Of a stretch of DNA of 64,000 nucleotides, positions 24,717-33,231 are shown in pieces. The notes beneath the pieces were generated by a model that saw nothing but the letters and a program-made list of their open reading frames with translations, had not been told where the DNA came from and did no database searches. Each line of letters starts with the position of its first letter. Within the stretch, counting starts at the first letter, position 1. This DNA is from JANWXD01 sp035575135 (GTDB lineage Bacteria; Acidobacteriota; Terriglobia; Bryobacterales; Bryobacteraceae): contig DATLYE010000034.1 of the NCBI GenBank assembly GCA_035575135.1, forward strand, positions 1 to 64,000, read 5' to 3'. The position numbers and the translations under genes were made by a program.

Positions 24717-26834
24717 ATGAGCCCGCAGAAGATCGCCGCAGTCCTGGTGGTGGTGTTGACGTCGCTGGCGTGTTCGGCAGTGCCGGTGGTGAACGGCGCC
24801 GGCGTGGTGAACAACGCCAGTTACACAAACACCCCCGGCATCGCCCGCGGCTCGATCTTTGCGGTCTTCGGGCAAGATCTGGGGCCCGAACAGCTTCAGG
24901 TGGTAAGCCGCTTTCCTTTACCGGCGCGGCTCGCCGGAACTTCCGTTCGCGTAACTGTCGCAGGTCAGTCTGTGGACGCCCTGATGCTGTACACCTCCGC
25001 ATCCCAGGTGGGCGCGGTTTTGCCGTCCATGACGCCGGGAGGTCAGGGCACGCTGACCGTCAGCTATGACGGCCAGGCGAGTGCTTCCGTACCGGTCAAC
25101 ATTGTGGATCAGGCCCCGGGGTTGTTCACCGTGAACCAGCAGGGCACGGGTCCGGCGGCCGTCACGGACGAGAATTACGTTCTCATTACCCGGGAGCGCC
25201 CGGCTTACCCAGGTCAGACGGTGATTCTGTGGGCAACGGGTTTGGGCCCCGTGGCGGGTGAAGAGGCGAGCGGTCCGCTGCCAGGTCCTTTGCCCGGAGC
25301 CGGCGTGACCGTCGGCGGCCAGCCAGCAACAGTCCTCTACGCGGGCCGGTCGGGGTGTTGTGTGGGACTCGATCAGATTCATGCGGTGATTCCGCAGGGG
25401 CTTCAGGGGTGTGACGTTCCAGTCGTGCTCACGGCGGGCGGCGTGGTCTCGAACACGGCGACGGTGGCGATCGCACCGCCTGGAGCAAGCTGTGACCAAA
25501 CGCAGCCGCCGGTCGCGGCCCAGATCACGCTCAATCCCGCCACGCGCTATCAAACCATTCGCGCCTGGGAGGCGACCGCGTACGCAGGTCAGGATCATGC
25601 CGCGTTCCCTGCATTTCGCGACACCGTTCTGGACCGCGCCGCCTCCGAACTGGGCATCACGCGGCTTCGCGTCGAGATTCGCAGCGGCGTCGAGAACTCA
25701 CAGGACTATTGGTCGCAGTTTCAGGCCGGCCAGATCACCAACGAGTTGTGGCGCTGCCTGCGCTACTCGACAGTGAACGACAACAGCGATCCGTTCAGCA
25801 TCAACTGGGCCGGTTTCCAGTTCGCCGAGCTCGACGACAAGATCGAGAGGGTGGTTTTGCCTTTGAAACAGCGGCTGGCAGCGCGCGGGGAGAAGCTGGA
25901 AATCAATCTCAACTACGTGGCCTTCGTACGGCAGATGACGGCTGCCGGCTGCCCTTCGGGTTTGACCTATGTCCACGATGATTCCCCCGAAGAGTACGCC
26001 GAGTTCGTGCTCGCCACTTACCTGCACCTGCAGCAGAAATATGGCTGGGTGCCCGATTACTGGGAAGTCGTGCTGGAGCCGGACAACACTCCCTTCTGGC
26101 GAGGACCGGAGATCGGGCGGGCGATCGTCGCAGCGGCGGCCAGGCTGCGGGCCAACGGTTTCACGCCGCGCTTCATTGCGCCCTCCACCACGGATATGGG
26201 CCACGGCTGGATCTATTTTGATGCGATGGTGAGCCAGGTACCCGCGGCCGTGCGCGAGATGGCGGAGCTGTCCTATCACCGCTACGGCGGCGTGTTGCTG
26301 TCGAACCTGCAAACCATCGCCGCACGTGCGCGGCAGTACGGCATCGGGGCGGCCATGCTGGAGCACATCGGCAGCGGCTATCAGGACCTGCATCAGGATC
26401 TCAAGGTGGGCAATAACGTGGCCTGGCAGCAGTATACGCTCGCCAGTCCGTCCGCCGACAACGGCGGGGCCTACTACGTGGTGGATGTGAGCAGGCCCAG
26501 TCAGCCCGTGGTCCGGATGGGCCAGAGGACTCCGTTTCTGCGCCAGTACTTTCGCTACATCCGCCCGGGAGCGGTCCGCATCGAGGCAAGCACCAACAAC
26601 GCCGCCTTTGATCCCGTGGCGTTCATCAACAGTGACGGCAAATACGTGGTGGTCATCAACGCTTCCTCGGGAGGAACCGCCTCGATCAACGGCCTTCCTG
26701 CCGGCCGGTACGGCATCACCTACGCCACCGCACAAGAGCCCAGTGGAACACTGTCGGACGTGGTCGTGGGTCCCGGCCAGCCCGTGCTGGTCTCGGTACC
26801 CGCCGCGGGCGTTGTGACCGTGTTCGGGAAGTAG
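24717..26834 (+). CDS. secreted TIGR03437-domain protein with C-terminal GH30-like glycosidase domain
   Basis: 705 aa from the ATG at 24717 (a GTG at 24708 is possible). Residues 1-26 form a signal peptide. Residues about 27-255 match the TIGR03437 beta-sandwich known from Solibacter relatives (NGAGVVNNASY, FGQDLGP, VGAVLPSMTPGGQGTLTVSY, ILWATGLGPV). From about 262 to the end lies a clan GH-A barrel resembling GH30: E454 in VLEPDN fits the acid/base and E549 in MLEHIGSG the nucleophile. A short beta domain closes the protein. It should act on an extracellular polysaccharide; the substrate is unknown. The TIGR03437 domain is N-terminal here, the reverse of its usual place. A TATACT at 24663-24668 may be its promoter. 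Confidence 0.7.
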   Translation: MSPQKIAAVLVVVLTSLACSAVPVVNGAGVVNNASYTNTPGIARGSIFAVFGQDLGPEQLQVVSRFPLPARLAGTSVRVTVAGQSVDALMLYTSASQVGAVLPSMTPGGQGTLTVSYDGQASASVPVNIVDQAPGLFTVNQQGTGPAAVTDENYVLITRERPAYPGQTVILWATGLGPVAGEEASGPLPGPLPGAGVTVGGQPATVLYAGRSGCCVGLDQIHAVIPQGLQGCDVPVVLTAGGVVSNTATVAIAPPGASCDQTQPPVAAQITLNPATRYQTIRAWEATAYAGQDHAAFPAFRDTVLDRAASELGITRLRVEIRSGVENSQDYWSQFQAGQITNELWRCLRYSTVNDNSDPFSINWAGFQFAELDDKIERVVLPLKQRLAARGEKLEINLNYVAFVRQMTAAGCPSGLTYVHDDSPEEYAEFVLATYLHLQQKYGWVPDYWEVVLEPDNTPFWRGPEIGRAIVAAAARLRANGFTPRFIAPSTTDMGHGWIYFDAMVSQVPAAVREMAELSYHRYGGVLLSNLQTIAARARQYGIGAAMLEHIGSGYQDLHQDLKVGNNVAWQQYTLASPSADNGGAYYVVDVSRPSQPVVRMGQRTPFLRQYFRYIRPGAVRIEASTNNAAFDPVAFINSDGKYVVVINASSGGTASINGLPAGRYGITYATAQEPSGTLSDVVVGPGQPVLVSVPAAGVVTVFGK

Positions 26835-26908
26835 GGCTGTCGCGCGAGTAGCCGGTCCGATCACGCCGTAATTCCGCAAGGGGGGATGATCTGAACCAAG
26901 ATATATGC

Positions 26909-26929
26909 TACAATCTTAACTGGAGTTAA
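26909..26929 (+). promoter_or_regulatory. feo operon promoter with possible operator
   Basis: TACAAT (26909-26914) is followed at once by a perfect inverted repeat TTAAC-TGGA-GTTAA (26916-26929) that covers the expected transcription start and the Shine-Dalgarno (GGAG) of the DtxR-FeoA gene (GTG at 26935). A repressor bound there would block both transcription and translation. Binding by the encoded regulator itself is an inference. Confidence 0.4.
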
Positions 26930-26934
26930 CGCCG

Positions 26935-27987
26935 GTGCTCGCCATCCCCGAAACGCAAGGCCAGTGGGTTTGGGTAATTGCACCCGCGGCGTTGTTGGCG
27001 GCCTGGGCTGTGCCGGCGCTATTCAAGCGCTGGCAGCGGATGCGGCGCGAGCGGAAGCGCGCGCTTGTCGAAGACGTGCTGAAGCAGATCTACAACCGGC
27101 GCCAAGAGGGGCACGAAGCAGATGTGGATTTCTTGGCGGAACGCCTTGGCCTTCCTGCTCCCAGACTGAGCGGGCTGCTCCAAGCAATGGAGGCTGAAGG
27201 GTTGGTGCGGGTTGAAGGAAGAGTGTCTCATTTGACGCCGGAAGGTGAACGGCGCGCCCTGCAGGTGGTCCGGGCGCACAGGCTCTGGGAAACCTACCTG
27301 GCCCACGAAGCGCGCGTTCCGGCTCCGGGTCTGCACCGGCCAGCCGAAAGGGAAGAGCACCGCCTGACGCCGGCCCAGGTGGAACAACTGGAGGCGGTGC
27401 TGGGACATCCGCAGCGCGATCCCCACGGCGATCCCATTCCCACGGCTACCGGGGAAGTGACGGCGGTCGAGTCGCGGGCCCTGACCGAGTGGCCGGCAGG
27501 CCAGTCGGCCGAAATCGTCCACGTCGAGGATGAACCGGAAGCGGTGTTTCGTGACGTAGCGGCGCAGGGTCTTCACGCCGGTCAGCTCGTGCGCGTAACG
27601 GAACGCACTCCCGAGATCGTGGTCCTGACGGACGGCGAGAAGCAGTACCGGCTGACGCCGCTTGCGGCGGCTCATGTTCAGGTCGCGGCGGCTTCCGCGG
27701 AACCGGCGGGCCGCTCCGGCCTGGAGCGGCTCTCCGATCTGGCCTTGGGCGAGGAAGCTGAGGTCGTGCTGCTGGACGGCGAACTACGTGGCTTCACGCG
27801 GCGCCGACTCCTGGACTTGGGTCTTACTCCCGGAGCTCGTGTCACGGCCGTTCTGTCCAACGCTTTCGGTGATCCCAGGGCGTTTCGCGTCCGCGGAACC
27901 ACGATCGCGCTGCGCAAGGAACAGGCCCGCCATGTCTGGGTGAGGAGATGCGCCATGGCGCAGGTGGAGGAGAAGTGCACGGCATGA
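26935..27987 (+). CDS. membrane-anchored DtxR-like regulator fused to FeoA domain
   Basis: 350 aa from a GTG preceded by GGAG. Residues 11-29 are one hydrophobic helix followed by a run of basic residues (KRWQRMRRERKR), giving a cytoplasmic orientation for the rest. A winged helix (about 42-105, FLAERLGLPAPRLSGLLQAM as the DNA-recognition part) leads to a DtxR/MntR-type metal and dimer region (AHRLWETYL 114-122, EEHRLTP, LGHPQRDPHGDPIP 156-169). The last about 80 residues are an SH3-like FeoA domain (LSDLALGEEAEVVLLDG, RRLLDLGLTPGARV). It lies directly upstream of the split feoB genes with an ATGA overlap and probably senses iron for them. Whether a tethered protein still binds DNA is open; it could instead act on FeoB. 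Confidence 0.75.
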   Translation: MLAIPETQGQWVWVIAPAALLAAWAVPALFKRWQRMRRERKRALVEDVLKQIYNRRQEGHEADVDFLAERLGLPAPRLSGLLQAMEAEGLVRVEGRVSHLTPEGERRALQVVRAHRLWETYLAHEARVPAPGLHRPAEREEHRLTPAQVEQLEAVLGHPQRDPHGDPIPTATGEVTAVESRALTEWPAGQSAEIVHVEDEPEAVFRDVAAQGLHAGQLVRVTERTPEIVVLTDGEKQYRLTPLAAAHVQVAAASAEPAGRSGLERLSDLALGEEAEVVLLDGELRGFTRRRLLDLGLTPGARVTAVLSNAFGDPRAFRVRGTTIALRKEQARHVWVRRCAMAQVEEKCTA

Positions 27988-28814
27988 GTGGCGCGGGAGC
28001 GGCGGATCAGGGTTGCGCGCAGTGTCCTGCCCGGTCGCAGCTCGAACAGATGGGCATCACTTTGTCGAGCTATGACCACTTTGTCGCTCTCGCCGGCAAT
28101 CCCAACACCGGCAAATCCTCGCTGTTCAACGCGCTGACGGGCCTGAAGCAGCATGTGGGCAACTGGCCCGGCAAGACCGTAACGCGTGCCGAGGGGGGGT
28201 TTCAATATAACGGGCGCCGCTATAAAGTCGTAGATCTGCCGGGAACCTACTCGCTGCTCTCGGCTTCGCAAGATGAGGAGATTGCGCGCAACTTCCTGCT
28301 GTTCGGCCGGCCGGATTGCACGGTAGTCGTGGCTGACGCCACGGCCCTGGAGCGCAACCTCAATCTGATCCTCCAGGTGCTGGAAATCACCGACAAGGTG
28401 GTGGTGTGCGTCAATTTGATGGACGAGGCGCGGCGCAAAGGTCTGGAAGTGGATGTCCGGGCGCTTTCCAAAGACCTGGGTGTGCCGGCCGTCCCTACCG
28501 TGGCGCGCACCAAGGAAGGAATCGGAGAACTGGTGCGCACCATCGCCGCGGTGATTGACGGGGAGATTCGCACCCGCCCATTGCGGCCCGCCTATCCCCC
28601 GCAGCTTCAGCAGGCGATCGAAGAGCTGGCGCCGCTGATCGAACGGGCGGTCCCGGGCATCCCCAATGCCCGCTGGATCGCCTACCGGATCCTGGACGGC
28701 GACCACCGCCTGCGCCAGGCGCTGGTTTCCGGCGAGCTGGCCGCGGTGGTCCGCGCCCAGCGGGAAGCTCCGGAGGCGTCGAACCCGCTCATTGCAATCG
28801 AGGGTAAGCAATGA
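27984..28814 (+). CDS. feoB: FeoB GTPase domain (separate N-terminal part of split ferrous iron transporter)
   Basis: 276 aa from the ATG at 27984, overlapping the preceding stop and preceded by GGAGGAGA. After a leader with CxxC (C11, C14) come the FeoB G motifs: G1 GNPNTGKSS (38-46), G2 Thr in WPGKTV (61-66), G3 DLPGTYS (84-90), G4 NLMDE, then the helical GDI-like domain to about residue 250. It ends before any membrane segment; the stop overlaps the ATG of the permease gene (ATGA, 28811-28814). So the GTPase and channel, one polypeptide in most bacteria, are made as two coupled proteins. No frameshift is implied: both genes have proper ends. Confidence 0.9.
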   Translation: MSGAGAADQGCAQCPARSQLEQMGITLSSYDHFVALAGNPNTGKSSLFNALTGLKQHVGNWPGKTVTRAEGGFQYNGRRYKVVDLPGTYSLLSASQDEEIARNFLLFGRPDCTVVVADATALERNLNLILQVLEITDKVVVCVNLMDEARRKGLEVDVRALSKDLGVPAVPTVARTKEGIGELVRTIAAVIDGEIRTRPLRPAYPPQLQQAIEELAPLIERAVPGIPNARWIAYRILDGDHRLRQALVSGELAAVVRAQREAPEASNPLIAIEGKQ

Positions 28815-30205
28815 GCTCAGGACCGGAAACGGCAAAAGAGGTCCTCGCGCGGGCGGACCAGCTTCGCAGCCGGCTGGCGCCGGACTTTCGCGACCGCATG
28901 GTGGAGTCTCTGTATGCGGAGGCGGAGCGCATCGCCCGCCGTGCGGTACGGCGTCAGGGCGACCCCGTCTGGAGCTGGGACCAGCGGATCGACCGCTTCG
29001 TCACCTCTCCCGTCTTCGGGCTTCCGTTGATGCTGTTGCTGATCGCCGCCACGTTCTGGGTCACGATCATCGGAGCCAACTATCCGTCCGAGCTGATCGC
29101 CACGATCCTGTTTGCGGTGGAAGAGCGCGCAGTGGCGGCGTTTCAGGAGCTGGGCGCACCGTGGTGGCTGACGGGGTTTCTCTGGAACGGCGTCTATCGG
29201 GGCCTGGCATGGGTGGTGAGCGTCATGCTGCCGCCCATGGCCATCTTTTTCCCGATGTTCACCATTCTGGAAGACCTGGGGTATTTGCCGCGCGTGGCCT
29301 TCAACATGGACTGGCTGTTCCGCAAAGCCGGCGCGCACGGCAAGCAGTCGCTCACCATGGCGATGGGCTTCGGCTGCAACGCGGCCGGCGTGATTTCCAC
29401 GCGCATCATCGACAGCCCGCGCGAGCGGCTGATCGCCATCCTGACGAACAATTTTGTTCCGTGCAACGGGCGGTACCCCACGCTGATCATGCTGGCGACG
29501 ATCTTCGTGGGGGCTCAATTCCCGGCGTCCTTTGCTTCCTTTGCTGCGGCGGGGGCGGTCATGGCCGTCGTGCTGCTGGGCGTGTTGGTGACGCTGGCGG
29601 TCTCCTGGGGCCTGTCCCGCACGGTGCTCAAAGGCGAAGCCTCCGCCTTCACCTTGGAGCTGCCTCCCTACCGCAGGCCCAGCATCCTGCGCATTCTCTA
29701 CACTTCGCTGATCGACCGCACCATCTTCGTGCTGTTGCGCGCCATGGCCACGGCGGCTCCGGCCGGGGCGGTCATCTGGCTGCTGGCGAATCTTCACTGG
29801 GGAGAACAGAGCCTCGCACGTCACTTCGCCCATCTGCTCGAACCGCTGGGCCGTGCCATCGGACTCGACGGCGTGGTGCTGCTGGCTTATGTCATCGCCA
29901 TTCCCGCCAACGAAATTGTCGTACCGACGATGCTGATGATGTATCTGGGCACGGGGATGATGACCGAGGTCTCCACCTTTGATCAGATCCGCCGCATCCT
30001 GGTGGAGGAAAACGGCTGGACCCTGTTGACGGCCGTAAATCTGATGTTGTTCTCCCTGCTGCACAATCCCTGTGCGACCACGATCATCACGATCTGGAAG
30101 GAGACGCGGAGTGCGCGCTGGACCGCCGTCGGCGCCCTGATGCCGCTGGCCCTGGCGTTTCTGGTCACCTTCGTGGTCGCCACGGTCGCACGGTTGCTCG
30201 GCTGA
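28811..30205 (+). CDS. feoB: FeoB membrane permease part (split ferrous iron transporter)
   Basis: 464 aa. A helical N-terminal stretch of about 60 residues leads into eight or so transmembrane segments. Conserved FeoB channel motifs are present: MLPPMAIFFPMFTILEDLGY, GFGCNAAGV, and the Cys-containing FVPCNGRYPTL, plus the late SLLHNPCATT. These belong to the gate and Fe2+ pathway. It must pair with the GTPase made from the overlapping upstream gene. A hairpin 18 bp after the stop may end the operon. Confidence 0.92.
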   Translation: MSSGPETAKEVLARADQLRSRLAPDFRDRMVESLYAEAERIARRAVRRQGDPVWSWDQRIDRFVTSPVFGLPLMLLLIAATFWVTIIGANYPSELIATILFAVEERAVAAFQELGAPWWLTGFLWNGVYRGLAWVVSVMLPPMAIFFPMFTILEDLGYLPRVAFNMDWLFRKAGAHGKQSLTMAMGFGCNAAGVISTRIIDSPRERLIAILTNNFVPCNGRYPTLIMLATIFVGAQFPASFASFAAAGAVMAVVLLGVLVTLAVSWGLSRTVLKGEASAFTLELPPYRRPSILRILYTSLIDRTIFVLLRAMATAAPAGAVIWLLANLHWGEQSLARHFAHLLEPLGRAIGLDGVVLLAYVIAIPANEIVVPTMLMMYLGTGMMTEVSTFDQIRRILVEENGWTLLTAVNLMLFSLLHNPCATTIITIWKETRSARWTAVGALMPLALAFLVTFVVATVARLLG

Positions 30206-30223
30206 GCCGCTGCGAATCCGATG

Positions 30224-30251
30224 AAGGGCCGCTGGCGAAGCTCGCGGCCTT
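30224..30251 (+). terminator. hairpin after the feo operon
   Basis: AAGGGCCGC (30224-30232) pairs with GCGGCCTT (30244-30251) with one bulged base and an 11-nt loop, 18 bp behind the feoB stop. There is no T-run. The rest of the 201-bp gap holds only a short basic ORF that I do not credit. Confidence 0.4.
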
Positions 30252-30406
30252 CGTATTACGATAAGCTGCACCGGATGTCAGGTGCGAAAAGCCGGGCCGG
30301 CCGACGCAAGATCCTGCGTTTGTTCGTCGTCGGCCCGGGAGTCGCCTCGTGGCAGAAGCCCCAAGACCACTTCCGGGTGCCGCAGGCCCGGCCGTCCGCT
30401 CCTTGA

Positions 30407-32125
30407 TCAACGCAGTGATTTGAGCGGAACGGCGGGCCGCAGAAAGTCGAAATCACAACCTTGGTGCGCCTGCGTGACGTGATCCAGAAACAGCCTGCCG
30501 TAGCCGCGCTCGTAGGCCGGAGGGAGCGGGAGGAATGACTCCAGGCGCCGCCGGATCTCCTCGTCGGGCAGGCACAGCTCGATGCGGCGGGCGGCGACGT
30601 CCAGCAGGATTTCATCTCCGGTGCGTACGGCCGCCAGCGGGCCCCCGATCGCGGCCTCGGGAGCCACGTGCAGGACCACCGTACCGAAGCTGGTGCCGCT
30701 CATGCGGGCGTCGGAGATGCGAACCATGTCCCGAACACCTCGGTTCAGGAGCTTTTTCGGGATGGGAATGTGACCCCACTCCGGCATTCCCGGCCCGCCT
30801 TTGGGGCCACAGTTCTTCATCACCAGGACCGTGGTTTCCTCCACCGGCAGATCGTCCCGGTCGATTTGCGCGCGCATCTCCTCATAGTTTTCGAAGACGT
30901 AGGCCGGTCCTCTGTGGCGCAGGAGATGGGGCGAGGCGGCTGTCTGCTTGAGCACCGCCCCATCCGGCGCGAGGTTGCCGTAGAGCACCGCGATGCCGCC
31001 TTCGGAGTGAAGCGGCCGTGACAGCGGCCGGATCACCTCGGGATTGAAACATTGTGCGGCCTCGATGTTTTCTCCAACACTGCGGCCCGTGACCGTGAGG
31101 CAGTCGCGGTGAAGCAGCGGCAGAATCTCCTTCATGAGGGCCGGCAGCCCGCCCGCGTAGAAGAAATCCTCCATCAGGAATTCGCCGGAGGGCTTGATAT
31201 TCGCCACGACCGGAGTGCGGCGCGAGATCCGGTCGAAGTCGGCAAGGCGGAGTCCGATGCCGACTCGCCCGGCAATGGCGATGAGGTGGATCAGGGCGTT
31301 GGTGGAGCCGCCGAGGGCCATCAGCACCGTGATGGCGTTTTCGAACGCCTCCGGGGTGAGAATCCGGGAGGGGCGCAGGTCTTCGTAGACCATCTCGACG
31401 ATGCGCCGGCCGCTGGCTTCGGCGGCAGCCAGTCGCCGGGAGTCGGGAGCGGGGATGTTGGCGCATCCGGGCAGCGTCATGCCGAGGGCTTCGGCCAGGC
31501 TGGTCATGGTGGAGGCCGTGCCCATCACCGTGCAGTGGCCTGCGCTGCGGGCGATGCAGCCTTCGATCTCGCACCACTCCTCCTCGCTGATGCGGCCGGC
31601 GCGGTACTCATCGTAAAGCTTGCGGCCGTCGGTGCCGGAGCCGAGGCGGCGGCCGCGCCACTCGCCCGCCAGCATGGGACCGCCGGGGACCAGGATCGCC
31701 GGCACATCCGCGCTGGCGGCGCCCATCAGCTGGGCCGGCGTGGTCTTGTCGCATCCGCAAAGCAGCACGACCCCGTCGAGCGGATGAGCCCGGATGGACT
31801 CTTCGACGTCCATGGCCATCAGGTTCCGGTAGAGCATGCTGGTCGGCTTGAGGAACATCTCCCCGAGCGAGATGGTCGGGAATTCGAGCGCGACGCCGCC
31901 CGCGGACCAGACACCGCGCTTGACAGCTTCTGCCAGATGGCGGAGATGGGCGTTGCAGTTGTTCAACTCGCTCCACGAATTGCAGATCCCGATGATCGGC
32001 CTGCCGTCGAACAGAGCGCTGGAAAATCCCTCTGCGCGAAGCCAGGCGCGGCGTGCAAAGCCGTAGTAGCCCGGCTCACGGAACCATTGCTCACTGCGAA
32101 GCGTTGCTTTGGAACGGTCGGACAT
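30407..32125 (-). CDS. IlvD/Edd family dehydratase, sugar-acid (aldonate) type
   Basis: 572 aa from the ATG at 32125. The opening LRSEQWF and the spacing of three iron-sulfur cysteines, C57 (NNCNAH), C125 (CGCDKTTP) and C198 (AGHCTVMG), match L-arabonate/D-xylonate dehydratases better than IlvD proper. It would dehydrate an aldonic acid to a 2-keto-3-deoxy acid. The carbamylated-Lys/Mg site is not obvious from sequence alone. TAGAGT lies 7 nt before the ATG, with no Shine-Dalgarno. The gene follows the YmdB-like phosphoesterase gene by 37 bp. A role in branched-chain amino acid synthesis is the alternative. Confidence 0.8.
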   Translation of the reverse strand: MSDRSKATLRSEQWFREPGYYGFARRAWLRAEGFSSALFDGRPIIGICNSWSELNNCNAHLRHLAEAVKRGVWSAGGVALEFPTISLGEMFLKPTSMLYRNLMAMDVEESIRAHPLDGVVLLCGCDKTTPAQLMGAASADVPAILVPGGPMLAGEWRGRRLGSGTDGRKLYDEYRAGRISEEEWCEIEGCIARSAGHCTVMGTASTMTSLAEALGMTLPGCANIPAPDSRRLAAAEASGRRIVEMVYEDLRPSRILTPEAFENAITVLMALGGSTNALIHLIAIAGRVGIGLRLADFDRISRRTPVVANIKPSGEFLMEDFFYAGGLPALMKEILPLLHRDCLTVTGRSVGENIEAAQCFNPEVIRPLSRPLHSEGGIAVLYGNLAPDGAVLKQTAASPHLLRHRGPAYVFENYEEMRAQIDRDDLPVEETTVLVMKNCGPKGGPGMPEWGHIPIPKKLLNRGVRDMVRISDARMSGTSFGTVVLHVAPEAAIGGPLAAVRTGDEILLDVAARRIELCLPDEEIRRRLESFLPLPPAYERGYGRLFLDHVTQAHQGCDFDFLRPAVPLKSLR

Positions 32126-32132
32126 ACGTAAC

Positions 32133-32138
32133 ACTCTA
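32133..32138 (-). promoter_or_regulatory. -10-like TAGAGT before the dehydratase gene
   Basis: TAGAGT on the minus strand ends 7 nt before the ATG at 32125 in a 37-bp intergenic gap without a Shine-Dalgarno close to the start codon. Confidence 0.3.
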
Positions 32139-32162
32139 AACGGAGGCGCAGCGGCGGGCGCG

Positions 32163-32942
32163 CTACTCCGATACCTGATACGGGCGGATGGAGAGGGCGC
32201 GTCCCGTCCTATCATCCGCTTCCACGATCACCGCGTGCAGCTCCACGCAGCCTTTGGCGGCTTCCATCCTCACGGGAAGGCCGGTCAGGAAGCGGCGCAG
32301 CACGAGCTTCTTTTCGACGCCGATGACGGAATCGTACGGACCGGTCATGCCGACGTCGGTCAGGTAGGCGGTGCCGCCGGGAAGGATGCGCGCGTCCGCA
32401 GTCGGTACGTGGGTGTGGGACCCGATCACGGCGGTGACCCGTCCGTCCAGGTACCAGCCCATGGCCATCTTTTCGCTGGTCACTTCCGCGTGGAAGTCCA
32501 CGAAGCGCACCTTTACCTCCGCCGGAAGGGACTGAAGAATCTGATCGGCCTTGCGGAAAGGACAGTCCGTGGGGGGCAGATAAGTGCGCCCCTGGAGGTT
32601 GATGACCGCGCACAGAGCGCCGTTGTGCGCCTCGGCGACGAACACTCCGCTGCCGGGCAGGTCGGCGGGATAGTTCGCAGGCCGGAGCAGCCGGGGCTGG
32701 AGGGCCAGATACTCGTAGATTTCTTTCTTGTCCCAGATGTGATTGCCCGAGGTCAGGACGGCAAGCCCGAAGGAGAACAACTCTTCGGCCACCGGAGGCG
32801 TCAGGCCGAATCCGCCGGCGGCGTTCTCCACGTTGGCGACGGCGAGGTCAATTTTTTCCTCCGCGACGATGCGCGGCAGGTGCGCCGCCACGACGCGGCG
32901 GCCCGGAGAGGCGAAGATGTCGCCCACGAACAGGATTCGCAT
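32163..32942 (-). CDS. YmdB-family metallophosphoesterase
   Basis: 259 aa, the family length. Metal-site motifs: FVGDIF (D8), VANVENAAGG, TSGNHIWDKKE, DFHAEVTSEK and GSHTHVPTAD. Members hydrolyse 2',3'-cyclic nucleotides and influence RNA turnover; in many bacteria the gene neighbours rny and a 6S RNA. Here the 6S RNA gene lies immediately upstream on the same strand, ending about 27 bp before the start codon, so the arrangement fits the family context even though rny is absent. Confidence 0.88.
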   Translation of the reverse strand: MRILFVGDIFASPGRRVVAAHLPRIVAEEKIDLAVANVENAAGGFGLTPPVAEELFSFGLAVLTSGNHIWDKKEIYEYLALQPRLLRPANYPADLPGSGVFVAEAHNGALCAVINLQGRTYLPPTDCPFRKADQILQSLPAEVKVRFVDFHAEVTSEKMAMGWYLDGRVTAVIGSHTHVPTADARILPGGTAYLTDVGMTGPYDSVIGVEKKLVLRRFLTGLPVRMEAAKGCVELHAVIVEADDRTGRALSIRPYQVSE

Positions 32943-32968
32943 CAGGTGTTACGCTGCGGCCGGAAACA

Positions 32969-33165
32969 GAAAAAGGAGCGCACCACTCAGCCGTGCCGGC
33001 CTCGCGTGATTGACCCCGTTTGTCTACGGGTGGAGCCCCCCGCGCGCCTTCAGGCTTCTCCCGCAGGAGCATGCTCACCGGCGCAACATCCGAGTCGGGC
33101 CCCGCTTCAAGTTGGTGTTGGATCAATTATTGGAGATCCGGCACCTGCTTTGCAGGAACGCTCCT
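32969..33165 (-). ncRNA. ssrS: 6S RNA
   Basis: A transcript of about 197 nt. The 5' AGGAGCG (33159-33165) pairs with CGCUCCU (32974-32980), which runs into a U-tract (32969-32973), and GUGCCGG pairs with CCGGCAC to extend the closing stem. The internal segment GGUGAGCAUGCUC, followed after a few bases by GAGAAGCCU, matches the most conserved part of bacterial 6S RNA (GAGCATGC core at 33067-33076). 6S RNA mimics an open promoter and sequesters the housekeeping RNA polymerase. An extended -10 lies exactly one promoter spacing upstream. It explains most of the 289-bp gap before the next gene. Confidence 0.85.
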
Positions 33166-33170
33166 GGTCA

Positions 33171-33179
33171 ATGATAGCA
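33171..33179 (-). promoter_or_regulatory. extended -10 promoter of 6S RNA
   Basis: TGCTATCAT on the minus strand: a TGn extension plus TATCAT, ending 5-6 bp before the predicted 6S 5' end. No TTGACA is present at -35, which suits an extended -10 promoter. Confidence 0.5.
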
Positions 33180-33231
33180 GAGCTCTCGCCGCCTGTGGTA
33201 GCATAAACCCAACAACAAGCTCTGGGTGCGG

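Noticed and set aside
27984..30205. Frameshift in a single feoB gene
   Set aside because: Both halves have proper stops and starts joined by an ATGA overlap, and the break falls exactly between the GTPase and membrane domains.
30221..30406. 61-aa basic ORF between feoB and the dehydratase gene
   Set aside because: No recognisable motif, no good Shine-Dalgarno, and its start lies inside the hairpin after feoB.
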